Notes under the pieces: generated by a model | What the model was told of the DNA's origin: nothing | Seen by the model: the letters and a program-made list of their open reading frames with translations, nothing else | Database searches by the model: none | Made by a program: the position numbers and the translations under genes | In this document: positions 54,655 through 62,553 of the stretch, piece by piece | How the letters are laid out: every line of letters starts with the position of its first letter | Numbering within the stretch: position 1 is the stretch's first letter | DNA from: UBA6054 sp963975575 | GTDB taxonomy: Bacteria > Planctomycetota > Phycisphaerae > Phycisphaerales > UBA1924 | Assembly (NCBI GenBank): GCA_963975575.1 | Contig: CAXBHL010000003.1 | Span: 62,001-126,000 of the forward strand | Direction of reading: 5' to 3' | DNA length: 64,000 nt

Positions 54655-55347
54655 TTATGCACGCCTCGTCTTGGGATGTGACACAACAGATTCGGGCCAG
54701 GCTGGGAGGTTCTCCGTCCTCGGCTCGAACGGCTTGACCACCCGCCGGCAAACCCGGATGGCCGAGCCGTCGACCGGTTTCAACCCCGCGAGCTTCCTCG
54801 TTCTGTTGACGGCACGGAGCACGCTGAACAGCTGCCGCACGACCGGGGCGTATGGCTCGAACCGGAGACGCTTGAACTCGTCGGCCACTTCCTCTGCGGT
54901 GCTGTTCCTGGCGAGCTTGCACATGTAGCTCTTGAGCCAGCGGTACTCGTTGACGTGGATTCGCACCGAAGGGTGGTACTCGCCATGGATGCTCCGTCGG
55001 TACCCGATGCTGTAGCCGGCAAAGGCGATTGGCTCGCGGCGGACATCGCGGATGACGCCCGACTCCCGATCGAAGAACAGGTGCTTGCCGTTGTTGGCGA
55101 TCAGCACCCAGAACGACGCGAACCGCAGGTAGTGGACGTTGCCGTTGCCAGCGGCCTTCCGCCTGGCCCGTTGCCACCTCGACTTGGCGACGTCGTACTG
55201 GGCGATCAGCTTGGCGTCGATGTCCTCGGGCAGCCGGCCCGGCGGCACGTGCCCCGCGACGTAGAACCAGTAGCCGTGGCGGATGTACGACACCGCGAGT
55301 TGTTGCACGAATCCCGCCACGCTCGTGGCGACGTAGTTGTAGCTCAT
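54655..55347 (-). CDS. Conserved-looking protein of unknown function
   Basis: A 230-residue soluble protein starting SYNYVATSVAGFVQQLAVSY, with PPGRLPEDIDAKLIAQYDVA, VHYLRFASFWVLIANNGKHL and a C-terminal basic region (RVCRRVVKPFEPRTENLP). Aromatic and basic residues are frequent, and the layout suggests a nucleic-acid-related protein such as a plasmid replication or mobilisation factor, but there is no diagnostic motif. It forms a probable two-gene unit with the small gene at 54326. Confidence 0.55.
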   Translation of the reverse strand: MSYNYVATSVAGFVQQLAVSYIRHGYWFYVAGHVPPGRLPEDIDAKLIAQYDVAKSRWQRARRKAAGNGNVHYLRFASFWVLIANNGKHLFFDRESGVIRDVRREPIAFAGYSIGYRRSIHGEYHPSVRIHVNEYRWLKSYMCKLARNSTAEEVADEFKRLRFEPYAPVVRQLFSVLRAVNRTRKLAGLKPVDGSAIRVCRRVVKPFEPRTENLPAWPESVVSHPKTRRA

Positions 55348-55669
55348 CTTCTCCTCTCCTCGAAGTTGGTGTAGTCAAGCGAGCGTTGTTTCATGGCCAT
55401 TGCCATGCCAGAGGCACAACGCTCAAAGGCCCCGCAAAACCCTCCGGGAAACAGGCGGCCGCCCGAGACCCGTACAACCTTCCGCCGCATACCAGCACCG
55501 AGCGGAATCGCCTCGCCGTGCTGCGGCTGAACAACCTCTAGAAATCGAGCAGGGTGCTGCAACAGCTCCCCACTCCAGGTTCCATGTATTGGCGTTGCCC
55601 AATCATGGTCGTTGCGGTGCACCAGACACACGGTCCGAGCACCGACTCCTTGCAGAACGCCGCCGGCAT

Positions 55670-55757
55670 GAGCGGGCGGGCGGCCGTTCCCGGCACGCAC
55701 CCGCCCGCTCGCCGACCGCCCGGAAACCCGCCCATCGCACACACTTGTGCGATGGGC
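55670..55757. ncRNA. Pair of strong hairpins, possible structured RNA
   Basis: First hairpin: GAGCGGGCGGG (55670-55680) with CCCGCCCGCTC (55700-55710), 11 perfect pairs, and an inner GCCG-TTCC-CGGC. Second hairpin: GCCCATCGCACA (55730-55741), loop CACT, TGTGCGATGGGC (55746-55757), 12 perfect pairs. No T-run follows on either strand, so these are not simple terminators. The strand and the RNA limits are unknown. Confidence 0.35.
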
Positions 55758-56872
55758 CGGCATCCGCACACAGATTCAACGCGTCGCCGCTTTCGTCGTC
55801 GCTCAAGCCATCCGCGTCGGGCACCACCCCGACGAGTTGCGATGCTCAAGCGAACGGGCCGCCACTGCCTTGCAGCGGGCACCGCCCCGTCGTGGAGGTC
55901 CACTTCGGGCTGTCTACTTGCGGCACACTCCCAGTCTCGGGCGTTTCAATCACCGGGGTGACCCACTCCGAAGAGTGCACCCGGCACCGGCTCATCACGC
56001 CGGCTGCCCGAGACCTTCCCCTGTTAGTCATGCTCGTCACCGAGACGGTCACGTCGCTCGACCCTCTGTCGTCCGTGCGGGGAGCCATCCCCGAACGGCG
56101 TTTGCACGCGTGCTCCCGCACGCGAGATTTCAGCCGGCAGAACCCAGAAGCTCCGGCTTACCCATCGACAGACGGTTTGTTTACGCGGTTCGGCACCGTC
56201 TCCGTCTCGATTCACCGCCAAGCCCTCGCGGGCCTTTCATGGTTGAGCTCTTCACCGCCGGCCGTTTCGGCCGGTCGCCGGGCATGGTCTCCTGCCCGGT
56301 CGCCCGCATCGCTGCGGACGAGCTCCCCACGGCGGCACGGGTTGAACGAGGTGCGTGACCCCGAACCCCCCGCGACGGATTACGCGGCGTCCTGGCCCGA
56401 TGGCCCGAACGCCGCCTCACCATTTCAAGCATGACGGCTCGCGGTCGCCGCCCCCGGATGGGGCCGCTCCCGCGAGTCTGTCCAGGTCGCCCCGGTTCGA
56501 TGCGGGGCGGGATACTCATCGGATAGAAGCTGCGGATTGTTCTCGGTGGATGAACCGTCGAGGCTTTACTCGCAGCAGCCTCCGTCGAACCGGACAAGCG
56601 TGTCTCCACGCATCCGGCTCTACGCGTCTCCGACTGCCACAAATCTGTGGACGGGATGATGAGTCCCGCGTCCCTTCGCTCGGCTGGTGAAGCCGGGCTC
56701 CCGGGGGTCGGAGTCTGTGTGCGGATGCCGAGGCGGTTGGTGGCCGGCTCAGGTGTTCCGCTGCTCTTGATTCGCAGCACCGTTCAAACGGCGTTTGATC
56801 TCAATCGCTCCCGGAAACTACACCACATCGCTACACTACTCAACGCCTTCCGGGGCGGTCACGAGATTCCGG

Positions 56873-56919
56873 TTGCCTGTTCTGGCGTCCAAGTCTATCA
56901 TCACCCGATAGAGTCGGGT
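56873..56919 (+). promoter_or_regulatory. Promoter and operator of the HTH-AAA-subtilase operon
   Basis: TTGCCT (56873-56878), a 17-base spacer and TATCAT (56896-56901) form a good promoter. The perfect inverted repeat ACCCGA-TAGAG-TCGGGT (56903-56919) covers the expected transcription start and touches the first ATG. This is the usual place for an autorepressor site. Confidence 0.65.
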
Positions 56920-57195
56920 ATGAGGATGCCGATGCCCTACGAGCAGTCTCAAGCTATCGAGCAGCGGTTGTTCCGTGTGCTCCGACTTGTTGAGCAAGGT
57001 CAGCATTCAGCCGCCGAATTGGCGGAGGCGGTAGGCGTGTCTATCCCAACGATTGCTCGTGATATCCAGGCGTTACGGCAACGTGGGCATCCGGTTGTCT
57101 CGGGGCGATGCGGACGACGGTGGCAGTACTCCCTCGGATCTTCCAGCGGTGTGATGGCATGCCCTTCGCCTTCACCCAACGGAGCAAAGCGATGA
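56920..57195 (+). CDS. Small HTH (DeoR/HTH_11-type) regulator
   Basis: A 91-residue protein. The N-terminal 65 residues are a winged helix-turn-helix: AIEQRLFRVLRLVEQGQHSA, AELAEAVGVSIPTIARDIQA, then LRQRGHPVVS. The usual ligand-binding (WYL) domain of such regulators is absent and only a short tail follows. The stop overlaps the ATPase ATG (ATGA). With an inverted repeat over the start point it probably represses its own operon. The signal that lifts repression is unknown. Confidence 0.75.
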   Translation: MRMPMPYEQSQAIEQRLFRVLRLVEQGQHSAAELAEAVGVSIPTIARDIQALRQRGHPVVSGRCGRRWQYSLGSSSGVMACPSPSPNGAKR

Positions 57196-58187
57196 AGGCA
57201 GACCTGCTCAAACGTCTGGTGCGTGCCATCGCTGAAGGGTCTCAGAGGGACCTCGATGACTTGGCCAAGAAGGTCATCGAGTCAGAGAAGCAGACCGGTC
57301 ACAAGCGGCTCGCGGCTCAACTCGAATCCATCTTCGCAGATACGGCAAGCCGAAGGAGCACCGTGCCGAATGCCCGGACCTCCCGCAGTCCATTGTCAAC
57401 TCTTCCGCAGAGCCGTCGGCACGGCGAGCAGCTACTCACTCTGACTCCGCGTGAAGAGCTTGAGCACCACATGGTGCTTCCGCCCGAGACAGAAGAGCGT
57501 TTCGCCCGCATCGAGTGTGAGTTTGCCGCAAGGGAACGACTCGATGCATACGGCCTGCGGCCCCGCAAGACAATCCTTCTGCATGGACTGCCCGGTTGCG
57601 GCAAAACACTCGGAGCAAAGCGACTCGCTTGGAACACGGGACTTCCGCTTCTCAAAGTTCGATTCGACGCGTTGATATCGTCCTACTTTGGCGAGTCGGC
57701 ATCCAATTTACGGTCGGTTTTCGTGGCGGCCAAGGAGCACCCGTGTGTGCTCCTGCTCGATGAATGCGACTTCATCGCTCGATCCCGGGTTGGTCAACGC
57801 GACATCGGTGAGGCGGGGCGGATTGTGAACTCCCTTTTGCAACTCATGGAGGAGTACGACGCTCCCGGCCTCCTCGTCGCAACCACCAACATCGAGGACG
57901 CCCTTGACGAAGCCCTCTTCCGTCGCTTCGACGAGGTACTTCTCGTCCCTCCGCCGGGTGCCGAAGAGATCGCCAAGCTCCTCAAGACGACACTTGCAGC
58001 GGTCAAGGTCGATTCGCACGTCGATTGGAGTGCGATCATCAAACTCCTGACCGACTGTTCGGCGGCGATGGTCGTGAAAGCGGCGAACGACGCCGCGAAG
58101 AAAGCCGTTCTGAGTGGTCACAAAGTGGTTCGAGAGGCGGACCTGAGAACCGCCATCGGGGAGCTGCGTCGTCCTGCAAAGTCGTGA
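57192..58187 (+). CDS. AAA ATPase of candidate defence operon
   Basis: A 331-residue classical AAA protein. An N-terminal helical region of about 95 residues is followed by the ATPase domain: Walker A GLPGCGKT (132-139), Walker B CVLLLDECD (185-193), sensor-1 ATTN and an arginine-finger region ALFRRFDE. A helical lid ends at the C-terminus. The core resembles FtsH/spastin-type remodellers. It is translationally coupled to the HTH gene before it and lies 7 bases ahead of the subtilase gene, so ATPase and protease probably act together, the ATPase unfolding or licensing targets of the protease. Confidence 0.9.
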   Translation: MKADLLKRLVRAIAEGSQRDLDDLAKKVIESEKQTGHKRLAAQLESIFADTASRRSTVPNARTSRSPLSTLPQSRRHGEQLLTLTPREELEHHMVLPPETEERFARIECEFAARERLDAYGLRPRKTILLHGLPGCGKTLGAKRLAWNTGLPLLKVRFDALISSYFGESASNLRSVFVAAKEHPCVLLLDECDFIARSRVGQRDIGEAGRIVNSLLQLMEEYDAPGLLVATTNIEDALDEALFRRFDEVLLVPPPGAEEIAKLLKTTLAAVKVDSHVDWSAIIKLLTDCSAAMVVKAANDAAKKAVLSGHKVVREADLRTAIGELRRPAKS

Positions 58188-58194
58188 GGCGTCA

Positions 58195-60813
58195 ATGGCA
58201 AATGGACAACACGGCTTTGAGCACCTTCCGCTCCTGTTCCGCGAGCATGGACCGGCCCGACTTGGTGGTGGGGGATCAAGGGCCGATGAGACAAAGGCTG
58301 CTCGTGCAGATCGTCCGGCACATGCCACGAAGCTGACCACTTCCGCGACAACTATCTCGCAGGATTGGAAGACGCGACAGGACACTCGGATTCAAGCGGG
58401 GCAGCCGGTCCTCCCGGCGGGCGTGCCGCTCCTGCTCAAAATTGATCCCGACCTCGACCTTGACGCTCTACGTCACTATCTCGGATTCGAGATTGTGTCG
58501 GAGGAAGAAGAGGGATTCGTGATCGTCGCGTCGGACGATGTCGAGTTGGCCACGTTTCTCGCAAAGATTAACGACTTCACGACTGAAGTGACCGGCTCGG
58601 CAATCGTCGCGAGCGTTCACGAGTTGGACGACGACCCGTCCCAAGACCAGCGATTGCGGCGCATCCTGTCGGAAACCCTTTACGCCGAGTGGGGTCGGAT
58701 GGATGAAGACCAGGAGTACATTTGCGACATCGGTATCGCGTGCACTGGGGACTGGCAGATTCGGAAGCAGCCCAAGCGTGGCCGGATGAAGGAAAGCACT
58801 TGGGCCGCCAAGTGTGCCGAATGGGCTGAGGAGCGACGCGAGGCATACGACAACTGGGAGCAGCTTCAGACAGAACGGTTGAACATCATCAGAGAGTTCA
58901 CTGCGGCGTACGGCGGCTCAATCGTGGGAATCTATGAGGATGACGCGGCGGTCGCATCGGCTTCACTCCCAGACAGCTTCACAGTACGGCTCCGGCTTGT
59001 CGCGAAGGGATTGCGGGACCTGGTGCTCAATTGTGCGTATGTGTTTGAAGTCGTCGAGCCTGACGACATTGAGACTCCGCAGGCGGCTGCACGTGCCGAG
59101 ACGGAGACGATGCAGGCGGTCCAGCTTGTGCCCCCATCGCCGGATGCCCCGAGCGTGTGCGTTATCGACAGCGGAGTTCAAGAAGGGCATTTCTGGCTTC
59201 AGCCAGCCATTGACACGGCCAACTCGATGACGCTCATTGAAGAGCCTGACCCGAGTGTGGCTGACCGTGTGGCGGGTGGCGGCCACGGTACTCGTGTCGC
59301 CGGTGCGATCCTGTACGGAGGCTCTCTTCCGACCGCAGGGCAATTCTCGTTGCCGTGCTGGATTCAGAACGCACGCATTTTGAACCACGAATGTGTGCTG
59401 CCCGACACGTTGTTTCCTCCGCAGGTCATCCGCAAGATCGTCACGGACAACTTCACGGGCACTCGCCGCACACGGATCTTCAATCATTCCGTGAACGCCG
59501 ATGCCCCTTGCCGAACGAGGCATATGTCGGCATGGGCAGCCGAACTTGACCGGCTCAGCGGGGAGTTCGACGTACTCATTGTTCAGAGCATGGGAAACCT
59601 CAAGCTGAGCCGTGAAGGCAACCGGCCCGGCATCCGGCAGTTGCTCCAAGCCGGAAAGTCATATCCGGAATACCTCAACGAACCAGGATGTCGTCTAGCG
59701 AATCCTGCACAGAGCTTCCAAGCTCTCAGCGTCGGCTCTGTGGCTCGAACGGTGTTTGAGGGAGGCGGCTGGAAATCCTTCGCCACCCAGGTTGGTATGC
59801 CATCGGGATTCTCGCGGCCCGGCTTGGGCCTCTGGGGCTGCATCAAGCCCGAGGTTGTTGAGTATGGCGGGGACTGTCTCCGCGACACGGGGAACCCACC
59901 GAATGTCTCGACGCCGACCGTTGCACGGGAGTGCTATCCCGAGTTGGTGCGTTCGACGGCTGATGGTGGTCCGGGCTACGACCGTGACCAGGTCGGAACC
60001 TCTTTCGCTGCTCCGCTTGTCTCACGAATTGCCGCCGCTGTCCAGGCCGTACTCCCAGATCACTCTTGCCTGCTGTACCGAGGCCTGATTGTGCAGTCCG
60101 CACGTTGGCCGGAATGGGCTGACGGACTTCCAGCAGATCAGAAGGCTGAGCTATTCCGGAGAATCGGATACGGCGTTCCCGACATGGATCGGGCCACGAC
60201 GAACTCGGACTACCGGACAACCTTCATTACCGATGACGAGCGAGAGATTGGTCCTGGTGATTGTCATGTTTACCAGATCAGAGTCCCGGAGGAAGTCCGG
60301 CGAGCTGGTGCGGACTTTGAGATCCGCATTGATGCGACGCTGTCCTACGTTGCAGAGCCTCGCCGTACTCGCCGCAGGCACCGCGGCTACCTCTCGGTTT
60401 GGGCCGACTGGATCAGTTCACGCAAGGACGAGCGGCTCGACGCGTTCCTCACGCGAGCGATCAAGAGCGACGACAAGATGGACGAGGGGTCCAGCTTTGG
60501 CTGGTCTGTCGAGACCCAGCCGCACACGGGAGCAATCCCCGAGACTCGGCGTTCCGTCGGCACGGTCCAGAAGGACTGGACAACGCTCAAATCAAATGAA
60601 CTGCCAAGCGACCTGTGCTTTGCCGTTCGCGGACATCAAGGCTGGAGTCATGATCCAGACGCCGCTGCCCGTTATGTCTTTGCTGTGACGATCGATGTTG
60701 TTGGACAAGAGCTAGCCATCTATGAGCCGCTCAGGGTCTCCGTCGAAGAACTCCAAGCGGAGTTGGGCGTTGAAGTCGAGATTGAGGTCGAAGAGACACC
60801 TCGTGACGGCTAG
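58195..60813 (+). CDS. Subtilisin-family (S8) serine protease of candidate defence operon
   Basis: An 872-residue protein without signal peptide, so probably cytoplasmic, which is unusual for S8 proteases. The triad is complete: Asp325 in CVIDSGV, His364 in GGHGTRVAGA, Ser603 in VGTSFAAPLVS, with oxyanion Asn468 in SMGN. About 310 residues precede the catalytic domain (no known fold seen; a possible inhibitor or sensor part), and about 230 residues follow. It follows the AAA ATPase by 7 bases. A stress- or phage-triggered proteolytic system is a reasonable hypothesis; no target is known. Confidence 0.88.
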   Translation: MANGQHGFEHLPLLFREHGPARLGGGGSRADETKAARADRPAHATKLTTSATTISQDWKTRQDTRIQAGQPVLPAGVPLLLKIDPDLDLDALRHYLGFEIVSEEEEGFVIVASDDVELATFLAKINDFTTEVTGSAIVASVHELDDDPSQDQRLRRILSETLYAEWGRMDEDQEYICDIGIACTGDWQIRKQPKRGRMKESTWAAKCAEWAEERREAYDNWEQLQTERLNIIREFTAAYGGSIVGIYEDDAAVASASLPDSFTVRLRLVAKGLRDLVLNCAYVFEVVEPDDIETPQAAARAETETMQAVQLVPPSPDAPSVCVIDSGVQEGHFWLQPAIDTANSMTLIEEPDPSVADRVAGGGHGTRVAGAILYGGSLPTAGQFSLPCWIQNARILNHECVLPDTLFPPQVIRKIVTDNFTGTRRTRIFNHSVNADAPCRTRHMSAWAAELDRLSGEFDVLIVQSMGNLKLSREGNRPGIRQLLQAGKSYPEYLNEPGCRLANPAQSFQALSVGSVARTVFEGGGWKSFATQVGMPSGFSRPGLGLWGCIKPEVVEYGGDCLRDTGNPPNVSTPTVARECYPELVRSTADGGPGYDRDQVGTSFAAPLVSRIAAAVQAVLPDHSCLLYRGLIVQSARWPEWADGLPADQKAELFRRIGYGVPDMDRATTNSDYRTTFITDDEREIGPGDCHVYQIRVPEEVRRAGADFEIRIDATLSYVAEPRRTRRRHRGYLSVWADWISSRKDERLDAFLTRAIKSDDKMDEGSSFGWSVETQPHTGAIPETRRSVGTVQKDWTTLKSNELPSDLCFAVRGHQGWSHDPDAAARYVFAVTIDVVGQELAIYEPLRVSVEELQAELGVEVEIEVEETPRDG

Positions 60814-60817
60814 TAGG

Positions 60818-62077
60818 TCAGGCCCTCTTGCGATACGGCGGTCCCAACAGAGTTTCGCGAACCCACTCGATCAGCTTCCGATGCTCAGGAGGCACGGGTT
60901 TCATGTAGCGATCGGCCATCGAGGAGCTCGCCGAGTGTCCGAGCCACTGCTTCATGGCGATGATGGAGCAGCCCTTGCGAGACCCGAACTCGGTCGCCCC
61001 GAGGTGACGGAGCGTGTAGAAGCCGCCGAGGGTGTCCTTCGACTCGCCGATGCTCTCGCGGAGCCGTTGCCACCATTGTTGCACCCCGTCCGACCGGGTG
61101 TGGACCACCGGCTTGCCGTTCTTGGTGACGAACATGAGTTGGCCTTCGGGGCGGGGCGTTTCCGCGAGGTACGCCTGGATCGCACTCCACACTCCGGGCG
61201 GCGTGTCACCGTACCTGTCGATGCCGGTCTTGCCTCGGCGGAGGTCGTAGCCCTTCTTGTCGATCTGCCCAACGCGGAGGTTCGCGATGTCGGTTTGCCC
61301 CAGGCCGAGCCCGATGCCGAGCCAGATCATCGCCTTCCCGCGAGCGTCGGCCGCGGCGAGCAAGGCCTTCAGTTGCTTCAGTGTGGGAAGCTGGCGGTGC
61401 TCGGCCGCTCGTCCGGGTGTCCTATCGAGTGAATCCCAGTTCCAGCCGAGCACCTGCTGCCCGTACTCCGGGCGACCAGAACGATCGATCAGACGCTTGA
61501 CCGCCTGGATACGCCCGTTGACCGAGGCCGCTGAGAAGCCCTTCGCGACAAGCTCCTGGTTGTACTCCTCCACGTCCGACATTTCGAGGTCGCAGACGTG
61601 GAGCCTGGACGCGGCCCCGCGGCCGTGCCGCTCGTTGATGAAGGTGAGGAAGTCCTTGATCTCCTTCTTGCGGTTCAGCATCGCCCGCGGGGCGATCGTC
61701 CCCGCGGCCCGTCCTTCGCCCGGCTTGCGGACCCGGGACTCGTCGTACTTGAACAGGCCTGAAGCCACGTGGACCAGAGAGCCGGGCTCGGCCTTCACTT
61801 CGGCTCGGACGGCTTCCCGCTCGGCCCGCTTCTGGCGGGCCTCGACCTTCGCGGCGTGGCCGGGTCGGACGGCAGCGGCGGCGGCGTGGTTGTCCTGGAG
61901 CCAGGCGGCGAGCCAAGCCTCGTACGCTCTGTTCGCCTCGCCTTTGGTGACCATCCCGAAGCGGTGCTTCTTGGGCGTACCGGTCTCCGGATCGCGATAG
62001 CTGACGTGCCACCCGATGCCACGGTTCTCCGTGTAGCGGAGCTTCGGGATGCGTCGCTTGCGGCTGCTTTCGGACAC
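60818..62077 (-). CDS. int: Tyrosine-type integrase with variant active site
   Basis: A 419-residue recombinase with an N-terminal arm-binding/SAM-like part and a C-terminal catalytic domain. Aligning motifs: IGLGLGQTDIANLRVGQI places Gln261 where the first catalytic Arg is expected; Lys283 is in RRGKTGIDR; FYTLRHLGAT gives Tyr354, Arg357 and His358 (the usual His of HxxR is Tyr); LGHSASSSMADRYMK gives His381 and the nucleophile Tyr391. The nucleophile, second Arg, Lys and two His remain. Related integrases in planctomycetes also lack the first Arg, as I recall. The gene reads inward from the right end of the island. Confidence 0.88.
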   Translation of the reverse strand: MSESSRKRRIPKLRYTENRGIGWHVSYRDPETGTPKKHRFGMVTKGEANRAYEAWLAAWLQDNHAAAAAVRPGHAAKVEARQKRAEREAVRAEVKAEPGSLVHVASGLFKYDESRVRKPGEGRAAGTIAPRAMLNRKKEIKDFLTFINERHGRGAASRLHVCDLEMSDVEEYNQELVAKGFSAASVNGRIQAVKRLIDRSGRPEYGQQVLGWNWDSLDRTPGRAAEHRQLPTLKQLKALLAAADARGKAMIWLGIGLGLGQTDIANLRVGQIDKKGYDLRRGKTGIDRYGDTPPGVWSAIQAYLAETPRPEGQLMFVTKNGKPVVHTRSDGVQQWWQRLRESIGESKDTLGGFYTLRHLGATEFGSRKGCSIIAMKQWLGHSASSSMADRYMKPVPPEHRKLIEWVRETLLGPPYRKRA

Positions 62078-62138
62078 GACGACGAGCCTCTACACTGGCC
62101 TCGCGAGGGGCTTCCACGCTGGTCGCCCTCCAGAAATT

Positions 62139-62170
62139 TGTAGTGCAGTTTCTGCGGCTAGTGTAGTGCA
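62139..62170. repeat. Right-end pair of TGTAGTGCA motifs (possible integrase arm sites)
   Basis: TGTAGTGCA occurs at 62139-62147 and 62162-62170, between the integrase start and attR. They match the left-end copies exactly and in the same orientation as two of the three. Confidence 0.5.
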
Positions 62171-62209
62171 AAAGGCCGCTGGAGGCATCGCCAGTGGCTT
62201 TTTAAGGCC

Positions 62210-62253
62210 TTGCCAACGTGAAAGTCGTGAGTTCGAATCTCATCACCCGCTTT
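62210..62253 (+). repeat. attR: displaced 3' part of the original tRNA-Gly
   Basis: It begins TTGCCAACGTGAA like attL and continues as a full T-arm and acceptor 3' strand ending CACCCGCTTT. The T-stem is GTGAG/CTCAT rather than GTCGG/CCGAT: two pairs changed in a compensated way. The D-arm and 5' acceptor are absent, so this is not a tRNA gene. It lies next to a terminator and the chromosomal flank, as expected for the original 3' end pushed aside by the element. Confidence 0.85.
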
Positions 62254-62254
62254 G

Positions 62255-62284
62255 AACGCCCGGTACCGCAAGGTGCCGGGCGTT
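62255..62284 (+). terminator. Original tRNA-Gly terminator hairpin
   Basis: AACGCCCGGTACC (62255-62267), loop GCAA, GGTGCCGGGCGTT (62272-62284): 13 pairs with one G-T wobble. The T-run is weak. Directly after the displaced tRNA 3' end, it is probably the terminator of the uninterrupted gene. Confidence 0.65.
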
Positions 62285-62553
62285 GTCGTTCAGGACTTGG
62301 TGCTTCTGTCGGAGCCTTCGGCACAGAGCGTGGCCGCAGCCATGCCGTGGCGAACCCGCTCGTCGGTTGGGATCGCGATCGGTGCCTTTGAGCGCGTCAT
62401 CGCAAGGACGAGTGACCCCAGCGCGGGGCGACACCAACCGACGCAACCCGCGGCGGACATTTCCCGTCCCGACGGAAACCACGCGCTGGATTTACTCCTT
62501 GCGTCCGGGGCGGGCTCAGCCGACAATGCACCCGGGCAAAGTGGAGGACGCCG
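62285..62553. other. Gap between the island end and secreted-protein gene
   Basis: 269 bases in which I see no gene. GGAGG at the right end is the ribosome site of the next gene; no convincing promoter was found by eye. Confidence 0.4.

Larger units (their letters stand above)
55348..56919. other. 1.6 kb GC-rich region without a recognisable gene
   Basis: Long open frames exist on both strands, but they read as low-complexity Arg/Pro/Ala/Ser-rich sequence and none starts with a convincing ribosome site, so I do not call a gene. The region contains two strong neighbouring hairpins (55670-55757) and, at its right end, the promoter and operator of the HTH-AAA-subtilase operon. It may hold a structured RNA, an origin-like element or a decayed gene. 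Confidence 0.5.
9992..62253. mobile_element. tRNA-Gly-integrated genomic island (about 52 kb)
   Basis: The limits are set by a 44-base imperfect direct repeat: 9992-10035 inside tRNA-Gly and 62210-62253 at the far end, identical at 39 of 44 positions. A tyrosine integrase gene lies just inside the right limit. Copies of a TGTAGTGCA motif lie inside both ends, as expected for integrase arm sites. The content is accessory: two metal-resistance modules, broken conjugation genes, anti-restriction remnants and a candidate defence operon. The relaxase is broken, so self-transfer seems unlikely; excision may still be possible. No excisionase gene in good order was found. Confidence 0.88.

Noticed and set aside
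55400..56434. A 344-codon plus-strand open frame in the structured region
   Set aside because: Low-complexity composition, no ribosome site and no recognisable motif. Competing open frames exist on both strands, so it is treated as non-coding.
62210..62253. A second tRNA-Gly gene at the right end of the island
   Set aside because: Only the anticodon loop, T-arm and 3' acceptor are present. The 5' acceptor and D-arm are missing, so it is an att repeat.
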